Positions 8,586 through 16,548 of a stretch of DNA of 40,039 bases are shown here, one piece after another (the stretch's first letter is position 1; each line of letters starts with the position of its first letter). The stretch is from Pseudooceanicola lipolyticus (GTDB lineage: Bacteria; Pseudomonadota; Alphaproteobacteria; Rhodobacterales; Rhodobacteraceae), in assembly GCF_002786325.1 (NCBI RefSeq), contig NZ_PGTB01000024.1, positions 1 through 40,039 of the forward strand, given 5' to 3'. Position numbers and translations under genes: made by a program. The notes under the pieces are model-generated. The model was not told the origin of the DNA. It saw only the letters and a list, made by a program, of their open reading frames with translations, and made no database searches.

Positions 8586-9590
8586 ATGACCAGTCCCGAA
8601 CCACTTGTCGAGATCTGGCGCGGCGCGCTTCTGGAATGCGTGCATCAGGGTCATGCGGTGATCTGTGACGATACCGGCCAGATCGTCAAAGCCTGGGGCG
8701 ATCCCGCCGCGGTGATCTATCCCCGCAGTTCCTGCAAGATGATCCAGGGGCTGCCGCTGCTGAGTTCGGGGGCGGCGGATAAATACGGGCTGAACTCGGA
8801 ACATCTGGCACTGGCCTGCGCCTCGCATAACGGTGCGGCGATTCATACCGAGCGCGTGCGCAAATGGCTGGACCAGCTGGGGCTGGATGACGACGCGCTG
8901 CGTTGCGGCCCGCAGGAACCGGGCGACCGGCCCGCTTTCGAGGCGATGATCCGGGCCGGCGAACAGCCCTGCCAGGTGCATAATAACTGCTCGGGCAAAC
9001 ATACCGGGTTTCTGACCGTGACCGCGCATATGGCGGCGGGTCCGGATTATCACGAGATTGACCATCCGGTGCAGCAGGCGGTGTTGAACGCATTCGAGGA
9101 CGTCACCGGCAGCGATATCGCCGGCTACGGGATCGATGGCTGTTCGGCGCCGAATTTTGCCACCACGGTGCATGGGCTGGCCCGCGCCATGGCCTGGTTC
9201 GCCTCGGCTCGGCGGCGCAGCGACCGGCAAAGCGCGGCGGCGGTGCAACTGACCCGCGCGATGCTGGCGCATCCCGAACTGGTGGCGGGCGAGGGGCGGT
9301 CCTGTACCGCGCTGATGCGGGCGATGAAGGGCAAGGTGGCGGTCAAGACCGGTGCAGATGGCGTGTTTACCGGGATTCTACCTGAATTGGGCCTGGGTAT
9401 CGCGCTGAAGATCACCGATGGCGCAACACGCGCCAGCGAATGTGCGATCACCGCGATCCTGGCCGGGCTGGGGGCAATTTCCGCGCGCGACCCGGTGGCG
9501 CGCACCTATTGCAACGCGCCGGTGGTGAACCGGCGCGGCATGACCGTGGGTGAAATCAGGCCGGCCGGGCCGCTGACTCGGCCGATCTGA
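8586..9590 (+). CDS. L-asparaginase, Rhizobium etli AnsA-type
   Basis: The enzyme hydrolyses L-asparagine to aspartate and ammonia. The 334-aa sequence belongs to the thermolabile class represented by R. etli asparaginase, which resembles serine beta-lactamase-type hydrolases rather than E. coli AnsA/B. Visible catalytic features are S48-x-x-K51 in RSSCK, S80 in ACASHNG, and the metal-site segment NNCSGKHTG (C135, K138) with a later DGCSAPN. Start choice: ATG 8586 follows GGGGT by 7 nt; ATG 8574 would add four residues. It converges on the YciI gene. The 170 nt before it are shared with the divergent IalB gene. Confidence 0.88.
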   Translation: MTSPEPLVEIWRGALLECVHQGHAVICDDTGQIVKAWGDPAAVIYPRSSCKMIQGLPLLSSGAADKYGLNSEHLALACASHNGAAIHTERVRKWLDQLGLDDDALRCGPQEPGDRPAFEAMIRAGEQPCQVHNNCSGKHTGFLTVTAHMAAGPDYHEIDHPVQQAVLNAFEDVTGSDIAGYGIDGCSAPNFATTVHGLARAMAWFASARRRSDRQSAAAVQLTRAMLAHPELVAGEGRSCTALMRAMKGKVAVKTGADGVFTGILPELGLGIALKITDGATRASECAITAILAGLGAISARDPVARTYCNAPVVNRRGMTVGEIRPAGPLTRPI

Positions 9591-9603
9591 GCCGCGGGAG
9601 TGG

Positions 9604-9918
9604 CTACATCTCCATCAGTTCGGCCACCTCGACCGTCCCGCTGCCATCCACCACCATCGGGCAGCCGCGCGCCATCTCGCAGGCGGCGCCGATATCGGCG
9701 GCCGTGACAACGGAATAGCCCGAAAGCGGGTTGGCCCCGCCATTGTCGGCGATGCCGGACCCGCTGACGGTTTTCGACATGCCCACCGGATGTCCGGGCT
9801 GTTTCGTCGCCTCGCCCATGCTTTTGAACCAGGCCATCCAGGCCGCCATGGCCTTTTCCCCCTCTTCCGGCGTGTCGGGGGGCTTGCCGCCGTGATAGGC
9901 AAAAATGAAATCGGGCAT
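9604..9918 (-). CDS. YciI/DGPF-domain protein
   Basis: This 104-aa single-domain protein is of the YCII-related type, a dimeric alpha/beta ferredoxin-like fold. Visible features are the opening FIFAYHGG, the helix EEGEKAMAAWMAWFKSMG, a GYSVVTAADIGAACEMARGCP segment and a closing VEVAELMEM strand. Biochemical function is unknown for most members. It is the third gene of the arsR-SRPBCC-yciI set (21 nt after the SRPBCC gene), a combination often seen in bacterial genomes. Confidence 0.85.
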   Translation of the reverse strand: MPDFIFAYHGGKPPDTPEEGEKAMAAWMAWFKSMGEATKQPGHPVGMSKTVSGSGIADNGGANPLSGYSVVTAADIGAACEMARGCPMVVDGSGTVEVAELMEM

Positions 9919-9939
9919 TCCGTGTCTCCCTTTTGGTGA

Positions 9940-10392
9940 TCAGGTCAGCAGTTTGTCCAGCTTGGACAGGGTCGACAGCCAGCCGCTTTCATGGCTGAGC
10001 GATTGTTCCTCCGAGGCCAGGCCGCGATGCGTCAGGATCAGGCGCGCGCCGGTATCGGTGGGCTGCACCGAAAAAGTGACGTGGCTTTCGTGCCCGCGCT
10101 GGTCTTGGTCATCGTGCCAGGCCCAGGTAAAGCCGACCGACCCGCTGCCGTCCTCGGGCGGTTGCACATGGGTTACCTGGCCCGACACCTCGAAGCGGTT
10201 GCCGCTGTCCAGTCCGATCATCACGCAGGTATATGGCCCTAATTGGCTGAAATCGACATCGCAGCGTTCCAATCGCGTGCCTTCGGGGCCCAGCCATTGG
10301 GCAATCTGCTCGGGCCGGGTGACCGCAGACCAGAGCCGATCGAGGCTGACGTTGTAGTCGCGGGTTATTTCTAAGTCCTGCAGGTCCTTCAT
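9940..10392 (-). CDS. SRPBCC (AHSA1-like) domain protein
   Basis: The 150-aa START-fold protein begins with the typical ITRDYNVSLDRLWSAVTRPEQIAQWLGP segment and ends with a long C-terminal helix (SHESGWLSTLSKLDKLL). Such proteins bind hydrophobic ligands or act as co-chaperone-like modules; the ligand here is unknown. Its ATG overlaps the stop codon of arsR by 4 bp, so it is translationally coupled to the repressor. Confidence 0.88.
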   Translation of the reverse strand: MKDLQDLEITRDYNVSLDRLWSAVTRPEQIAQWLGPEGTRLERCDVDFSQLGPYTCVMIGLDSGNRFEVSGQVTHVQPPEDGSGSVGFTWAWHDDQDQRGHESHVTFSVQPTDTGARLILTHRGLASEEQSLSHESGWLSTLSKLDKLLT

Positions 10393-10730
10393 GCCTCTTC
10401 CTCCCCGTCGGGATCGAGCGCCAGCAGGGTATCCAACCGGTCGAGGCTGCCCTCCCAAAAGGCGCGGTGGTTGCTGGTCCAATCCGCGATGGCGCGCAGC
10501 GCTTCGGGACGGACGGTATAATAACGATGGGTGCCCTTGGCGCGCTGGTCGATCAGGCCGGCGGTGCGCAGCACCTTCAGGTGCCGGGAAATCGCCGGGG
10601 CACTGATGCCGAACCCGTCAGACAGGTCGCCGGCCGCCATCTCGCCCCCGGCGACCAGTCGTTCGACGATTTCAAACCGGGTGTCATCCGCCAGCGCGGC
10701 AAAGGTCTGCGTGAGCTTGGTCATGCTCAC
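10389..10730 (-). CDS. ArsR-family winged-helix transcriptional regulator
   Basis: The 113-aa product has the ArsR-type wHTH: LADDTRFEIVERLV, recognition helix GISAPAISRHLKVLRTAGLI and wing RAKGTHRYYTV. There is no ELCV(C)DL metal box, so it is of the non-metal class that usually accompanies SRPBCC/YciI genes. The start is either GTG 10730 or ATG 10724. A perfect inverted repeat lies immediately upstream, which points to autoregulation of the three-gene operon. Confidence 0.92.
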   Translation of the reverse strand: MSMTKLTQTFAALADDTRFEIVERLVAGGEMAAGDLSDGFGISAPAISRHLKVLRTAGLIDQRAKGTHRYYTVRPEALRAIADWTSNHRAFWEGSLDRLDTLLALDPDGEEEA

Positions 10731-10732
10731 TG

Positions 10733-10750
10733 TTTAACTTAATAGTTAAA
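10733..10750. promoter_or_regulatory. candidate ArsR operator
   Basis: TTTAACT (10733-10739), spacer TAAT, AGTTAAA (10744-10750) is an AT-rich perfect inverted repeat in GC-rich DNA, 3 nt before the possible GTG start of arsR and 9 nt before the ATG. Position and symmetry fit autorepression by the dimeric regulator. Confidence 0.7.
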
Positions 10751-10765
10751 TAACGGCAAGAAAAA

Positions 10766-11647
10766 TTACCGGGGCGAGGTGAATTCGTCCCTGGCATAGC
10801 CCTGAAGGTACAGCAACGCGGTCAGGTCACCATGATTGATGCGCAGGTCGCATTGCGCCGCAACCGAGGGTTTGGCATGCAGCGCCACGCCGGTGCCGGC
10901 GCGGTGCAACATCCCCAGGTCATTGGCGCCGTCACCGACGGCGATCACCTGGTGTTCGGTCAAACCGCGCCGGGCGGAGATCTCTTCCAGCGCCGCGATC
11001 TTGGCCTCGCGGCCCAGGATCGGGCGGGCGACCTCGCCGGTCAGGGCGCCATCGTGGATCAGCAGCGTGTTTGCCCGATTCTCGTCAAAGCCGAGTTTGC
11101 CGGCAATCGCACCGGTAAAGGCGGTGAAGCCGCCGGAAACCAGCACGGCGTAACCGTCATTGGCCCGCATCGTCGCCAGCAGTTCCGGCCCGCCGGGTGC
11201 GAGGGTGATCCGTTCGGCCAGCACCTTGTCGATCACCGACTCGGGCAGGCCTTTCAGCAGGGCGACCCGCTCGGTCAGGGCGCCGTCGAAATCCAGCTCG
11301 CCATTCATCGCGCGGGCGGTGATGTCTTTCACCCGGTCGCCCACCCCGGCCTCGTCGGCCAGTTCGTCGATACATTCCTGCTGGATCATGGTTGAATCCA
11401 TGTCGGCCAGCAGCATCCGCTTGCGCCGTCCCTCGGTGGGCTGAACGTTCAGGTCGATGCGCAGCGATTGCAGATCCTCCCAGACCTGCCAGCGGTTGCC
11501 GGGCATCTCGGCCACGGCAAATTCAACGGCAAGATTGGGTGCCAGCCAGTTGAGCGCGGCTCCACCCCAGGCGCTGCGCAAGGCTTCGGCGGCGGCCGGT
11601 TCCAGCGCAGGTGCGGCCGGATTGCTGGTAAGCGTGACGGTGAACAT
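10766..11647 (-). CDS. serB: phosphoserine phosphatase
   Basis: SerB performs the last step of serine synthesis, dephosphorylating O-phosphoserine. HAD motifs are all present: motif I DMDST (Asp82, Asp84), motif II VSGGFTAF, the lysine of GREAKIAAL, and motif III GDGANDLGML. The ECIDELADE segment after motif I is typical of SerB. An N-terminal region of about 75 residues precedes the HAD domain, as in other 290-300 aa alphaproteobacterial SerB. With serC and serA at 12.8-15.7 kb, the whole phosphorylated pathway lies within 5 kb, though serB is on the opposite strand and separated by a cytochrome gene. Confidence 0.96.
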   Translation of the reverse strand: MFTVTLTSNPAAPALEPAAAEALRSAWGGAALNWLAPNLAVEFAVAEMPGNRWQVWEDLQSLRIDLNVQPTEGRRKRMLLADMDSTMIQQECIDELADEAGVGDRVKDITARAMNGELDFDGALTERVALLKGLPESVIDKVLAERITLAPGGPELLATMRANDGYAVLVSGGFTAFTGAIAGKLGFDENRANTLLIHDGALTGEVARPILGREAKIAALEEISARRGLTEHQVIAVGDGANDLGMLHRAGTGVALHAKPSVAAQCDLRINHGDLTALLYLQGYARDEFTSPR

Positions 11648-11705
11648 GGCCTCTCCTTCGGATCCCGCCGCGCATTAAGCACGCGGCGGGCCAAATGGAA
11701 AGGCA

Positions 11706-12530
11706 TCAGCCGCCGGGGGCGATTGGCGGCAGGGTCCGCAGATATTTGATGATTGCGCGGATGTCTTCCGGTGCGGTCCGCGCGTAATAGGCATAGCCCA
11801 TCGGCGGGTTCATCTGGGTGCCGCCGGGCCGGACTCCGGTGGTGACCATCTGGAACACTTCGTCATCGCTGTATTGCGCCAGCGCCTCGGGGTGGCTGGT
11901 GATATTCGCGGCGATGGACACGCCCCAGGGCCCTTCGAATTCGTAACCGCCGCCGCCCAGGTTGGTTTCAAAATCGGGGCCTTCGTGCGTCAGCGAGTGA
12001 CACTCGATACAATGCGCCACCGGCCCGGCCAGATAGGCGCCATATTCCACGGTTTCGCCGCGCGGGATATCCGGCACATGCTCGACCGGCGGGCCGTAAT
12101 TCGGGGGCAGCGGGAAGGGGTAATCCGACCGGCGGAATTCGGTTTCGACCGGCTCCAGCGTGCGGATATAGGCCACGATCGCCGCCAGATCGGTATCGGA
12201 CAGGCCGCGATACAGCCCGATCGGCATCGGCGGGCCGATCACGCTGCCATCCGGCCGGATGCCCTCGCGAATCGCGCGCGACAATTCGGCATCGCTCCAG
12301 TCGGCGATGCGACTGGCCGGGGTGATGTTGGGCGCCTCCGCGGTAAAGGCAACCTCGTGAATCGTCCAGCCGCCATAGGCGGGTGAACCGGGCTCGGGCG
12401 CGGTGTGGCAATTGCCACAACCGGCAGGTCCTTCGACAAGATATTCGCCGCGTTCCAGAAGGGAGTTGCCTGATGCTGTCGAGCCGCAGACGGTGGCCGC
12501 GAAGGCGGCCAGAAATATTTGGGTTTTCAA
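11706..12530 (-). CDS. dihaem cytochrome c, periplasmic
   Basis: The 274-aa protein has a signal peptide (IFLAAFAATVCGSTASG) and two c-type haem sites, CGNCH (38-42) and CIECH (174-178), each followed by a class I cytochrome c fold with a later Met (PPMPIG; NPPMGYAY) as probable axial ligand. Repeated AIVAYIRTLEPV and AIIKYLRTLPPI helices mark the two domain ends. Tandem-domain cytochromes of this kind serve as electron acceptors for periplasmic dehydrogenases; the partner is not in the window. The start codon is TTG with GGAG upstream. Confidence 0.88.
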   Translation of the reverse strand: MKTQIFLAAFAATVCGSTASGNSLLERGEYLVEGPAGCGNCHTAPEPGSPAYGGWTIHEVAFTAEAPNITPASRIADWSDAELSRAIREGIRPDGSVIGPPMPIGLYRGLSDTDLAAIVAYIRTLEPVETEFRRSDYPFPLPPNYGPPVEHVPDIPRGETVEYGAYLAGPVAHCIECHSLTHEGPDFETNLGGGGYEFEGPWGVSIAANITSHPEALAQYSDDEVFQMVTTGVRPGGTQMNPPMGYAYYARTAPEDIRAIIKYLRTLPPIAPGG

Positions 12531-12706
12531 TTTAGCACTCCGTCAAAAGCAGAGAATCGCTTTGGCCGCCTCCGGCCAGGTGATTCAATCTAGCACAGCG
12601 CGCGGTGCACCAAGCATCAGAATTATATCCTGCTGTGCCGGTCCTCCGGGCGGCGTCGCGTGCCGGCAGGGGCCCGTTAAATGCAGGGAAACGCACAGAA
12701 AGCGAC

Positions 12707-12729
12707 ATGCCGCTGCCTGTCAGCGACAT
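12707..12729 (+). other. hairpin in the serC upstream region
   Basis: ATGCCGCTG (12707-12715) and CAGCGACAT (12721-12729) form a 9-bp stem with one C-A mismatch and a 5-nt loop. It lies just before the candidate leader and may be part of the same structured 5' region. Confidence 0.4.
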
Positions 12730-12732
12730 CTG

Positions 12733-12821
12733 CCGCCTTGCGCGGTTTCCGAATCACCCCTATACGCAGCAGCGGGACACCCCTCCCCAACGAGGGGCGC
12801 TTATCTGGAAGGGTAGCATCA
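12733..12821 (+). ncRNA. candidate serC leader RNA (cis-regulatory)
   Basis: The 5' region of serC folds into hairpins: CCGC (12733-12736) with GCGG (12742-12745), and a longer stem in which AGCG (12771-12774) pairs with CGCT (12798-12801) and CCCCTC (12780-12785) pairs with GAGGGG (12792-12797), with a 5-nt bulge. The last stem sits just before the ribosome site GAAGGG. The serC motif described in alphaproteobacteria lies in front of serC-serA operons and has a final stem near or over the ribosome site, which matches the arrangement here. I cannot compare with the covariance model, so the identity is inferred from position and structure. Confidence 0.55.
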
Positions 12822-13976
12822 ATGGCTATTGCTCAACCGGCATCGCGGCCGGTCAATCCGCGGTTCTCCTCTGGCCCCTGCGCCAAACCCCCTGCATTCA
12901 CCCTCGACAAGCTGTCCGGCGCCGCGCTGGGCCGGTCGCACCGTGCCGCCATCGGCAAGGCCAAGCTGAAGGCGGCCATCGACGAGACGCGCGAGATTCT
13001 CGGCATTCCGGCCGACTATCGCATCGGCATCGTGCCGGCCTCGGATACCGGCGCCGTCGAAATGGCGATGTGGTCGATGCTGGGCGCGCGCAAGGCCACG
13101 ATGCTGGCCTGGGAAAGCTTTGGCGCCGGCTGGGTCACCGATGTGGTCAAGCAGCTGAAAATCGACGCCGAGGTGAAAGAAGCCGGCTATGGCGAAATCG
13201 TCGATTTCGCCGAAGTGGATTTCGACACCGATGTCGTCTTCACCTGGAACGGCACCACTTCGGGTGTGCGGGTGCCCAATGGCGACGCCATCCCGGCCGA
13301 CCGGGCCGGCCTGACCATCTGCGACGCGACATCGGCCGCCTTCGCGATGGACCTGCCCTGGGACAAGCTGGATGTGGTCACCTTCTCGTGGCAGAAGGTG
13401 CTGGGCGGTGAAGCGGCGCATGGCATGCTGATCCTGAGCCCCCGCGCGGTCGAGCGGCTGGAAAGCTATACCCCGGCCTGGCCGCTGCCCAAGATCTTCC
13501 GCATGACCAAGGGTGGCAAGCTGAACGAAGGTATCTTCAAGGGCGAAACCATCAACACGCCGTCGATGCTGGCGGTCGAGGATTACCTGGTTGCGCTGGA
13601 CTGGGCGCGCTCGGTGGGCGGGCTGAAGGGCCTTATCGCGCGGGCCGATGCCAACACGGCGGCGGTTTCGGCCTTTGTAGAGACCCATGACTGGATCGAC
13701 TTCCTGGCAAGCGACCCGGCGACGCGGTCCAACACCTCGGTCTGCGTGAAGTTCACCGACGCCCGGATCAAGGATGGCGCCGCCTTTGCCAAGGCCGTAG
13801 CCAAGCGGTTGGAAGCGGAAAACGCGGCGCTGGATGTGGGTGCCTATCGCGATGCGCCTCCGGGTCTGCGGATCTGGTGCGGCTCGACGGTGGAAACCGC
13901 CGATGTCGAGGCGCTGCTGCCCTGGATCGAATGGGCCTTCGAGGCCGAGATCGCGGCGCAGACCGAAGCCGCCTGA
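12822..13976 (+). CDS. serC: phosphoserine aminotransferase
   Basis: SerC transfers the amino group of glutamate to 3-phosphohydroxypyruvate. The 384-aa protein starts with the family-typical [15 protein letters not shown], has [11 protein letters not shown], the substrate loop [13 protein letters not shown], and the PLP lysine in [13 protein letters not shown] (Lys192). This is the roughly 380-390-aa alphaproteobacterial/archaeal-type SerC rather than the 360-aa E. coli type. ATG 12822 is chosen over a longer frame from 12681 because the protein starts like its homologues and GAAGGG precedes it; the upstream part is the leader. serA follows 93 nt downstream and is very likely cotranscribed. 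Confidence 0.96.
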   Translation: MAIAQPASRPVNPRFSSGPCAKPPAFTLDKLSGAALGRSHRAAIGKAKLKAAIDETREILGIPADYRIGIVPASDTGAVEMAMWSMLGARKATMLAWESFGAGWVTDVVKQLKIDAEVKEAGYGEIVDFAEVDFDTDVVFTWNGTTSGVRVPNGDAIPADRAGLTICDATSAAFAMDLPWDKLDVVTFSWQKVLGGEAAHGMLILSPRAVERLESYTPAWPLPKIFRMTKGGKLNEGIFKGETINTPSMLAVEDYLVALDWARSVGGLKGLIARADANTAAVSAFVETHDWIDFLASDPATRSNTSVCVKFTDARIKDGAAFAKAVAKRLEAENAALDVGAYRDAPPGLRIWCGSTVETADVEALLPWIEWAFEAEIAAQTEAA

Positions 13977-13985
13977 ACCTGCCCT

Positions 13986-14050
13986 CCCCGCGCAGGCGGG
14001 GATCTTTCCCCCGGTTCCTCCGACACTGGAGAGCCCCGCGCGTGCGGGGC
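13986..14050 (+). repeat. pair of related GC hairpins between serC and serA
   Basis: CCCCGC-GCAG-GCGGGG (13986-14001) and GCCCCGC-GCGT-GCGGGGC (14033-14050) are near-identical perfect hairpins with 4-nt loops, separated by 31 nt. This spacing and likeness suggest a REP-type element or an mRNA-stabilising or attenuating structure within the serC-serA transcript. The second hairpin ends 20 nt before the serA start. Confidence 0.6.
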
Positions 14051-14069
14051 ATTAAACAAGGATCCCAAA

Positions 14070-15665
14070 ATGGCTCCCAAAGTACTCATTTCCGACAAGC
14101 TGTCCGACGCCGCCGTCCAGATTTTCAAGGATAACGGCATCGAGGTCGATTTCATGCCCGAGCTGGGCAAGGACAAGGAAAAGCTGGCCGAGATCATCGG
14201 CAATTACGACGGCCTTGCCATCCGGTCGGCCACCAAGGTGACACCGACCATCCTGGAAAAGGCTGACAAGCTGAAGGTCATCGGCCGCGCCGGGATCGGC
14301 ACCGACAATATCGACAAGGACGCCGCCTCGAAAAAGGGCGTGATCGTGATGAACACGCCGTTCGGCAACATGATCACCACCGCCGAACATGCCATCGCGC
14401 TGATGTTCGCGGTGGCGCGCCAGCTGCCCGAGGCCAGCGCCTCGACCCATGCCGGAAAATGGGAAAAGTCGAAATTCATGGGTGTCGAGCTGACCGGCAA
14501 GACGCTGGGCGTGATCGGTGCCGGCAATATCGGCGGCATCGTCTGCAACCGGGCGCGCGGGCTGCATATGAAAGTCATCGCTTATGATCCCTATCTGGGC
14601 GAGGACAAGGCCGACAAGATGGGTGTCGAAAAGGTCGAGCTGGACGAGCTGCTGAAAAAGGCCGATTTCATCACCCTGCATGTGCCGCTAACCGAGCAGA
14701 CCCGCAATGTTCTGTCGCGCGAGAACCTGGCCAAGACCAAGAAAGGCGTGCGCATCATCAACTGTGCCCGCGGCGGCCTGGTTGACGAAGAGGCGCTGGC
14801 CGAGATGCTGAAATCCGGCCATGTCGCCGGCGCGGCGATCGACGTGTTCAGCACCGAACCCGCCACCGATAGCCCGCTGTTCAACCTGCCCAACGTGGTG
14901 TGCACCCCGCATCTGGGTGCGGCCACCACCGAGGCGCAGGAAAACGTGGCGCTGCAGGTGGCCGAGCAGATGTCGAACTATCTGCTGACCGGTGCGGTGG
15001 AAAACGCGCTGAACATGCCCAGCGTCACCGCCGAAGAGGCCAAGATCATGGGCCCCTGGCTGAAACTGGCCGGGCATCTGGGCAGCTTCATCGGCCAGAT
15101 GACCGACGAACCGATCAAGGCGATCAACATCCTCTATGACGGCTCGGTCTCGGAAATGAATCTCGAGGCGCTGAATTGCGGCGTGGTTGCGGGCATCATG
15201 AAACGGGTCAACCCGGATGTGAACATGGTGTCGGCCCCGGTGGTCGCCAAGGAACGCGGCATCAAGATCAGCACCACCAACCAGGACAAGTCCGGCGCGT
15301 TTGATGGCTATATCAAGGTGACGGTGGTGACCGATAAACGCGAGCGGTCGATCGCAGGCACGGTGTTCAGCGATGGCAAGCCGCGCTTTATCCAGATCAA
15401 GGGCATCAATATCGATGCCGAGATCGGCGCGCATATGCTCTATACCACCAACGAGGATGTGCCGGGCATCATCGGTACGCTGGGCCAGACGCTGGGTGCA
15501 AACGGCGTGAACATCGCCAACTTTACCCTGGGCCGTGCCGCGCCGAGGGGCGAGGCCATTGCCCTGCTTTACGTTGACGAGCTGGTTTCGGCGGAGACCA
15601 TCGCCAAGCTGAAGGACACCGGGCTGTTCCGGCAGGTCAAGCCGCTGCAATTCGACGTGGCCTGA
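14070..15665 (+). CDS. serA: D-3-phosphoglycerate dehydrogenase
   Basis: SerA oxidises 3-phosphoglycerate to 3-phosphohydroxypyruvate with NAD+ and is usually the control point of serine synthesis. The 531-aa length is that of the long class with an extra ASB domain. Seen are the Rossmann loop GVIGAGNIGG (about 147-156), catalytic Arg234 (ARGGLVDE), Glu263 (STEPAT) and His281 (PHLGAAT), an intervening domain, and a C-terminal ACT domain (HMLYTTNEDVPGIIGTLGQTLG) that commonly binds serine for feedback control. The ribosome site is AAGGAT. Confidence 0.97.
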   Translation: MAPKVLISDKLSDAAVQIFKDNGIEVDFMPELGKDKEKLAEIIGNYDGLAIRSATKVTPTILEKADKLKVIGRAGIGTDNIDKDAASKKGVIVMNTPFGNMITTAEHAIALMFAVARQLPEASASTHAGKWEKSKFMGVELTGKTLGVIGAGNIGGIVCNRARGLHMKVIAYDPYLGEDKADKMGVEKVELDELLKKADFITLHVPLTEQTRNVLSRENLAKTKKGVRIINCARGGLVDEEALAEMLKSGHVAGAAIDVFSTEPATDSPLFNLPNVVCTPHLGAATTEAQENVALQVAEQMSNYLLTGAVENALNMPSVTAEEAKIMGPWLKLAGHLGSFIGQMTDEPIKAINILYDGSVSEMNLEALNCGVVAGIMKRVNPDVNMVSAPVVAKERGIKISTTNQDKSGAFDGYIKVTVVTDKRERSIAGTVFSDGKPRFIQIKGINIDAEIGAHMLYTTNEDVPGIIGTLGQTLGANGVNIANFTLGRAAPRGEAIALLYVDELVSAETIAKLKDTGLFRQVKPLQFDVA

Positions 15666-15681
15666 TAGAAAAACGGCGCTG

Positions 15682-15702
15682 CGCGGGGCGATACGCTCCG
15701 CG
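15682..15702 (+). terminator. hairpin downstream of serA
   Basis: CGCGGGGCG (15682-15690), loop ATA, CGCTCCGCG (15694-15702) makes a 9-bp stem with one G-U pair, 17 nt after the serA stop. No T-run follows, so it may be a 3' stabiliser or a Rho-type end rather than an intrinsic terminator. Confidence 0.4.
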
Positions 15703-15802
15703 TGGTGCCCTTGACGCCATCGGTCCGCAGTGACCGGACCGGCGGTGGACCTTTCCGGCGGGGTGTGAAACACAAGCTTCCGCAGGGCAACGAGGTCATT
15801 TC

Positions 15803-16528
15803 ATGTCATCCCCCATCTATGCCATCGGTGATATTCACGGGCAGCTTGCCTTTCTCGAACAGGCGCTGGCCTGGATCGAGGCCGATGGCGGGCCCGATGC
15901 CGAGATCGTGTTCCTGGGTGACCTGGTCGACCGGGGCGCGGAGTCGCGCGCGGTGATCGAACGGCTGATCGCCGGACAGGCCGCCGGCCGTCGCTGGACC
16001 GTGGTCAAGGGCAATCACGACCGCATGTTCTCCCGCTTCCTCAGCGATGGAACCCTACATGACGACCAGGTCAAATCCGGCATCGGCTGGCTGCACCCGC
16101 GCCTGGGCGGCGCGGCAACACTGGCCTCCTATGGCGTGACCGAAGCGGAAACGCGGCCCTTTGCCGAGGTTCTGGAACAGGCGCGACAGGCGGTGCCCGC
16201 GACACATCGCAATTTCCTGGAAACGCTGCCGGTGTACGAAGAACGGGCCGAGTTGCTGTTCGTCCATGCCGGTATTCGCCCCGGCGTGGCGCTGGCCGAG
16301 CAGGCCGAGGATGATCTGGTCTGGATACGCGCCGGGTTTCTGGATGACACGCGGCCGCATCCGTGGCTGGTGGTGCACGGGCATACCGCGCTTGACGTGC
16401 CCTGTCATCACGGCAACCGGGTCAACCTGGATGGCGGCGCCGGCTATGGCCGGCCGATCTATCCGGCGGTGTTCGAAGGGCGCGAGGTCTGGCTGCTGGA
16501 TGAAGGCGGGCGGATGTCGCTGGGATAG
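15803..16528 (+). CDS. PPP-family metallophosphoesterase (serine/threonine phosphatase-like)
   Basis: The 241-aa protein carries the full metal-binding signature of the PPP family: GDIHG (9-13), GDLVDRG (39-45), GNHD (70-73), then FVHAGIRPG and VVHGHT. Bacterial PPP enzymes dephosphorylate phosphoproteins, nucleotides or diadenosine tetraphosphate; the substrate is not deducible. GAGGT precedes the ATG. It lies 137 nt after serA with its own likely promoter, and converges on the cysteine synthase-like gene with 20 nt between. Confidence 0.9.
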   Translation: MSSPIYAIGDIHGQLAFLEQALAWIEADGGPDAEIVFLGDLVDRGAESRAVIERLIAGQAAGRRWTVVKGNHDRMFSRFLSDGTLHDDQVKSGIGWLHPRLGGAATLASYGVTEAETRPFAEVLEQARQAVPATHRNFLETLPVYEERAELLFVHAGIRPGVALAEQAEDDLVWIRAGFLDDTRPHPWLVVHGHTALDVPCHHGNRVNLDGGAGYGRPIYPAVFEGREVWLLDEGGRMSLG

Positions 16529-16548
16529 TCCCGGCGGCAAAATCGGGC

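Noticed and set aside
12681-12821. N-terminal extension of serC
   Set aside because: The 47 extra residues do not resemble SerC, and the DNA forms hairpins that fit a leader.
14688-15773. 361-codon minus-strand frame opposite serA
   Set aside because: It is a shadow of serA with low-complexity His/Arg/Gly/Asp content and no recognisable fold.
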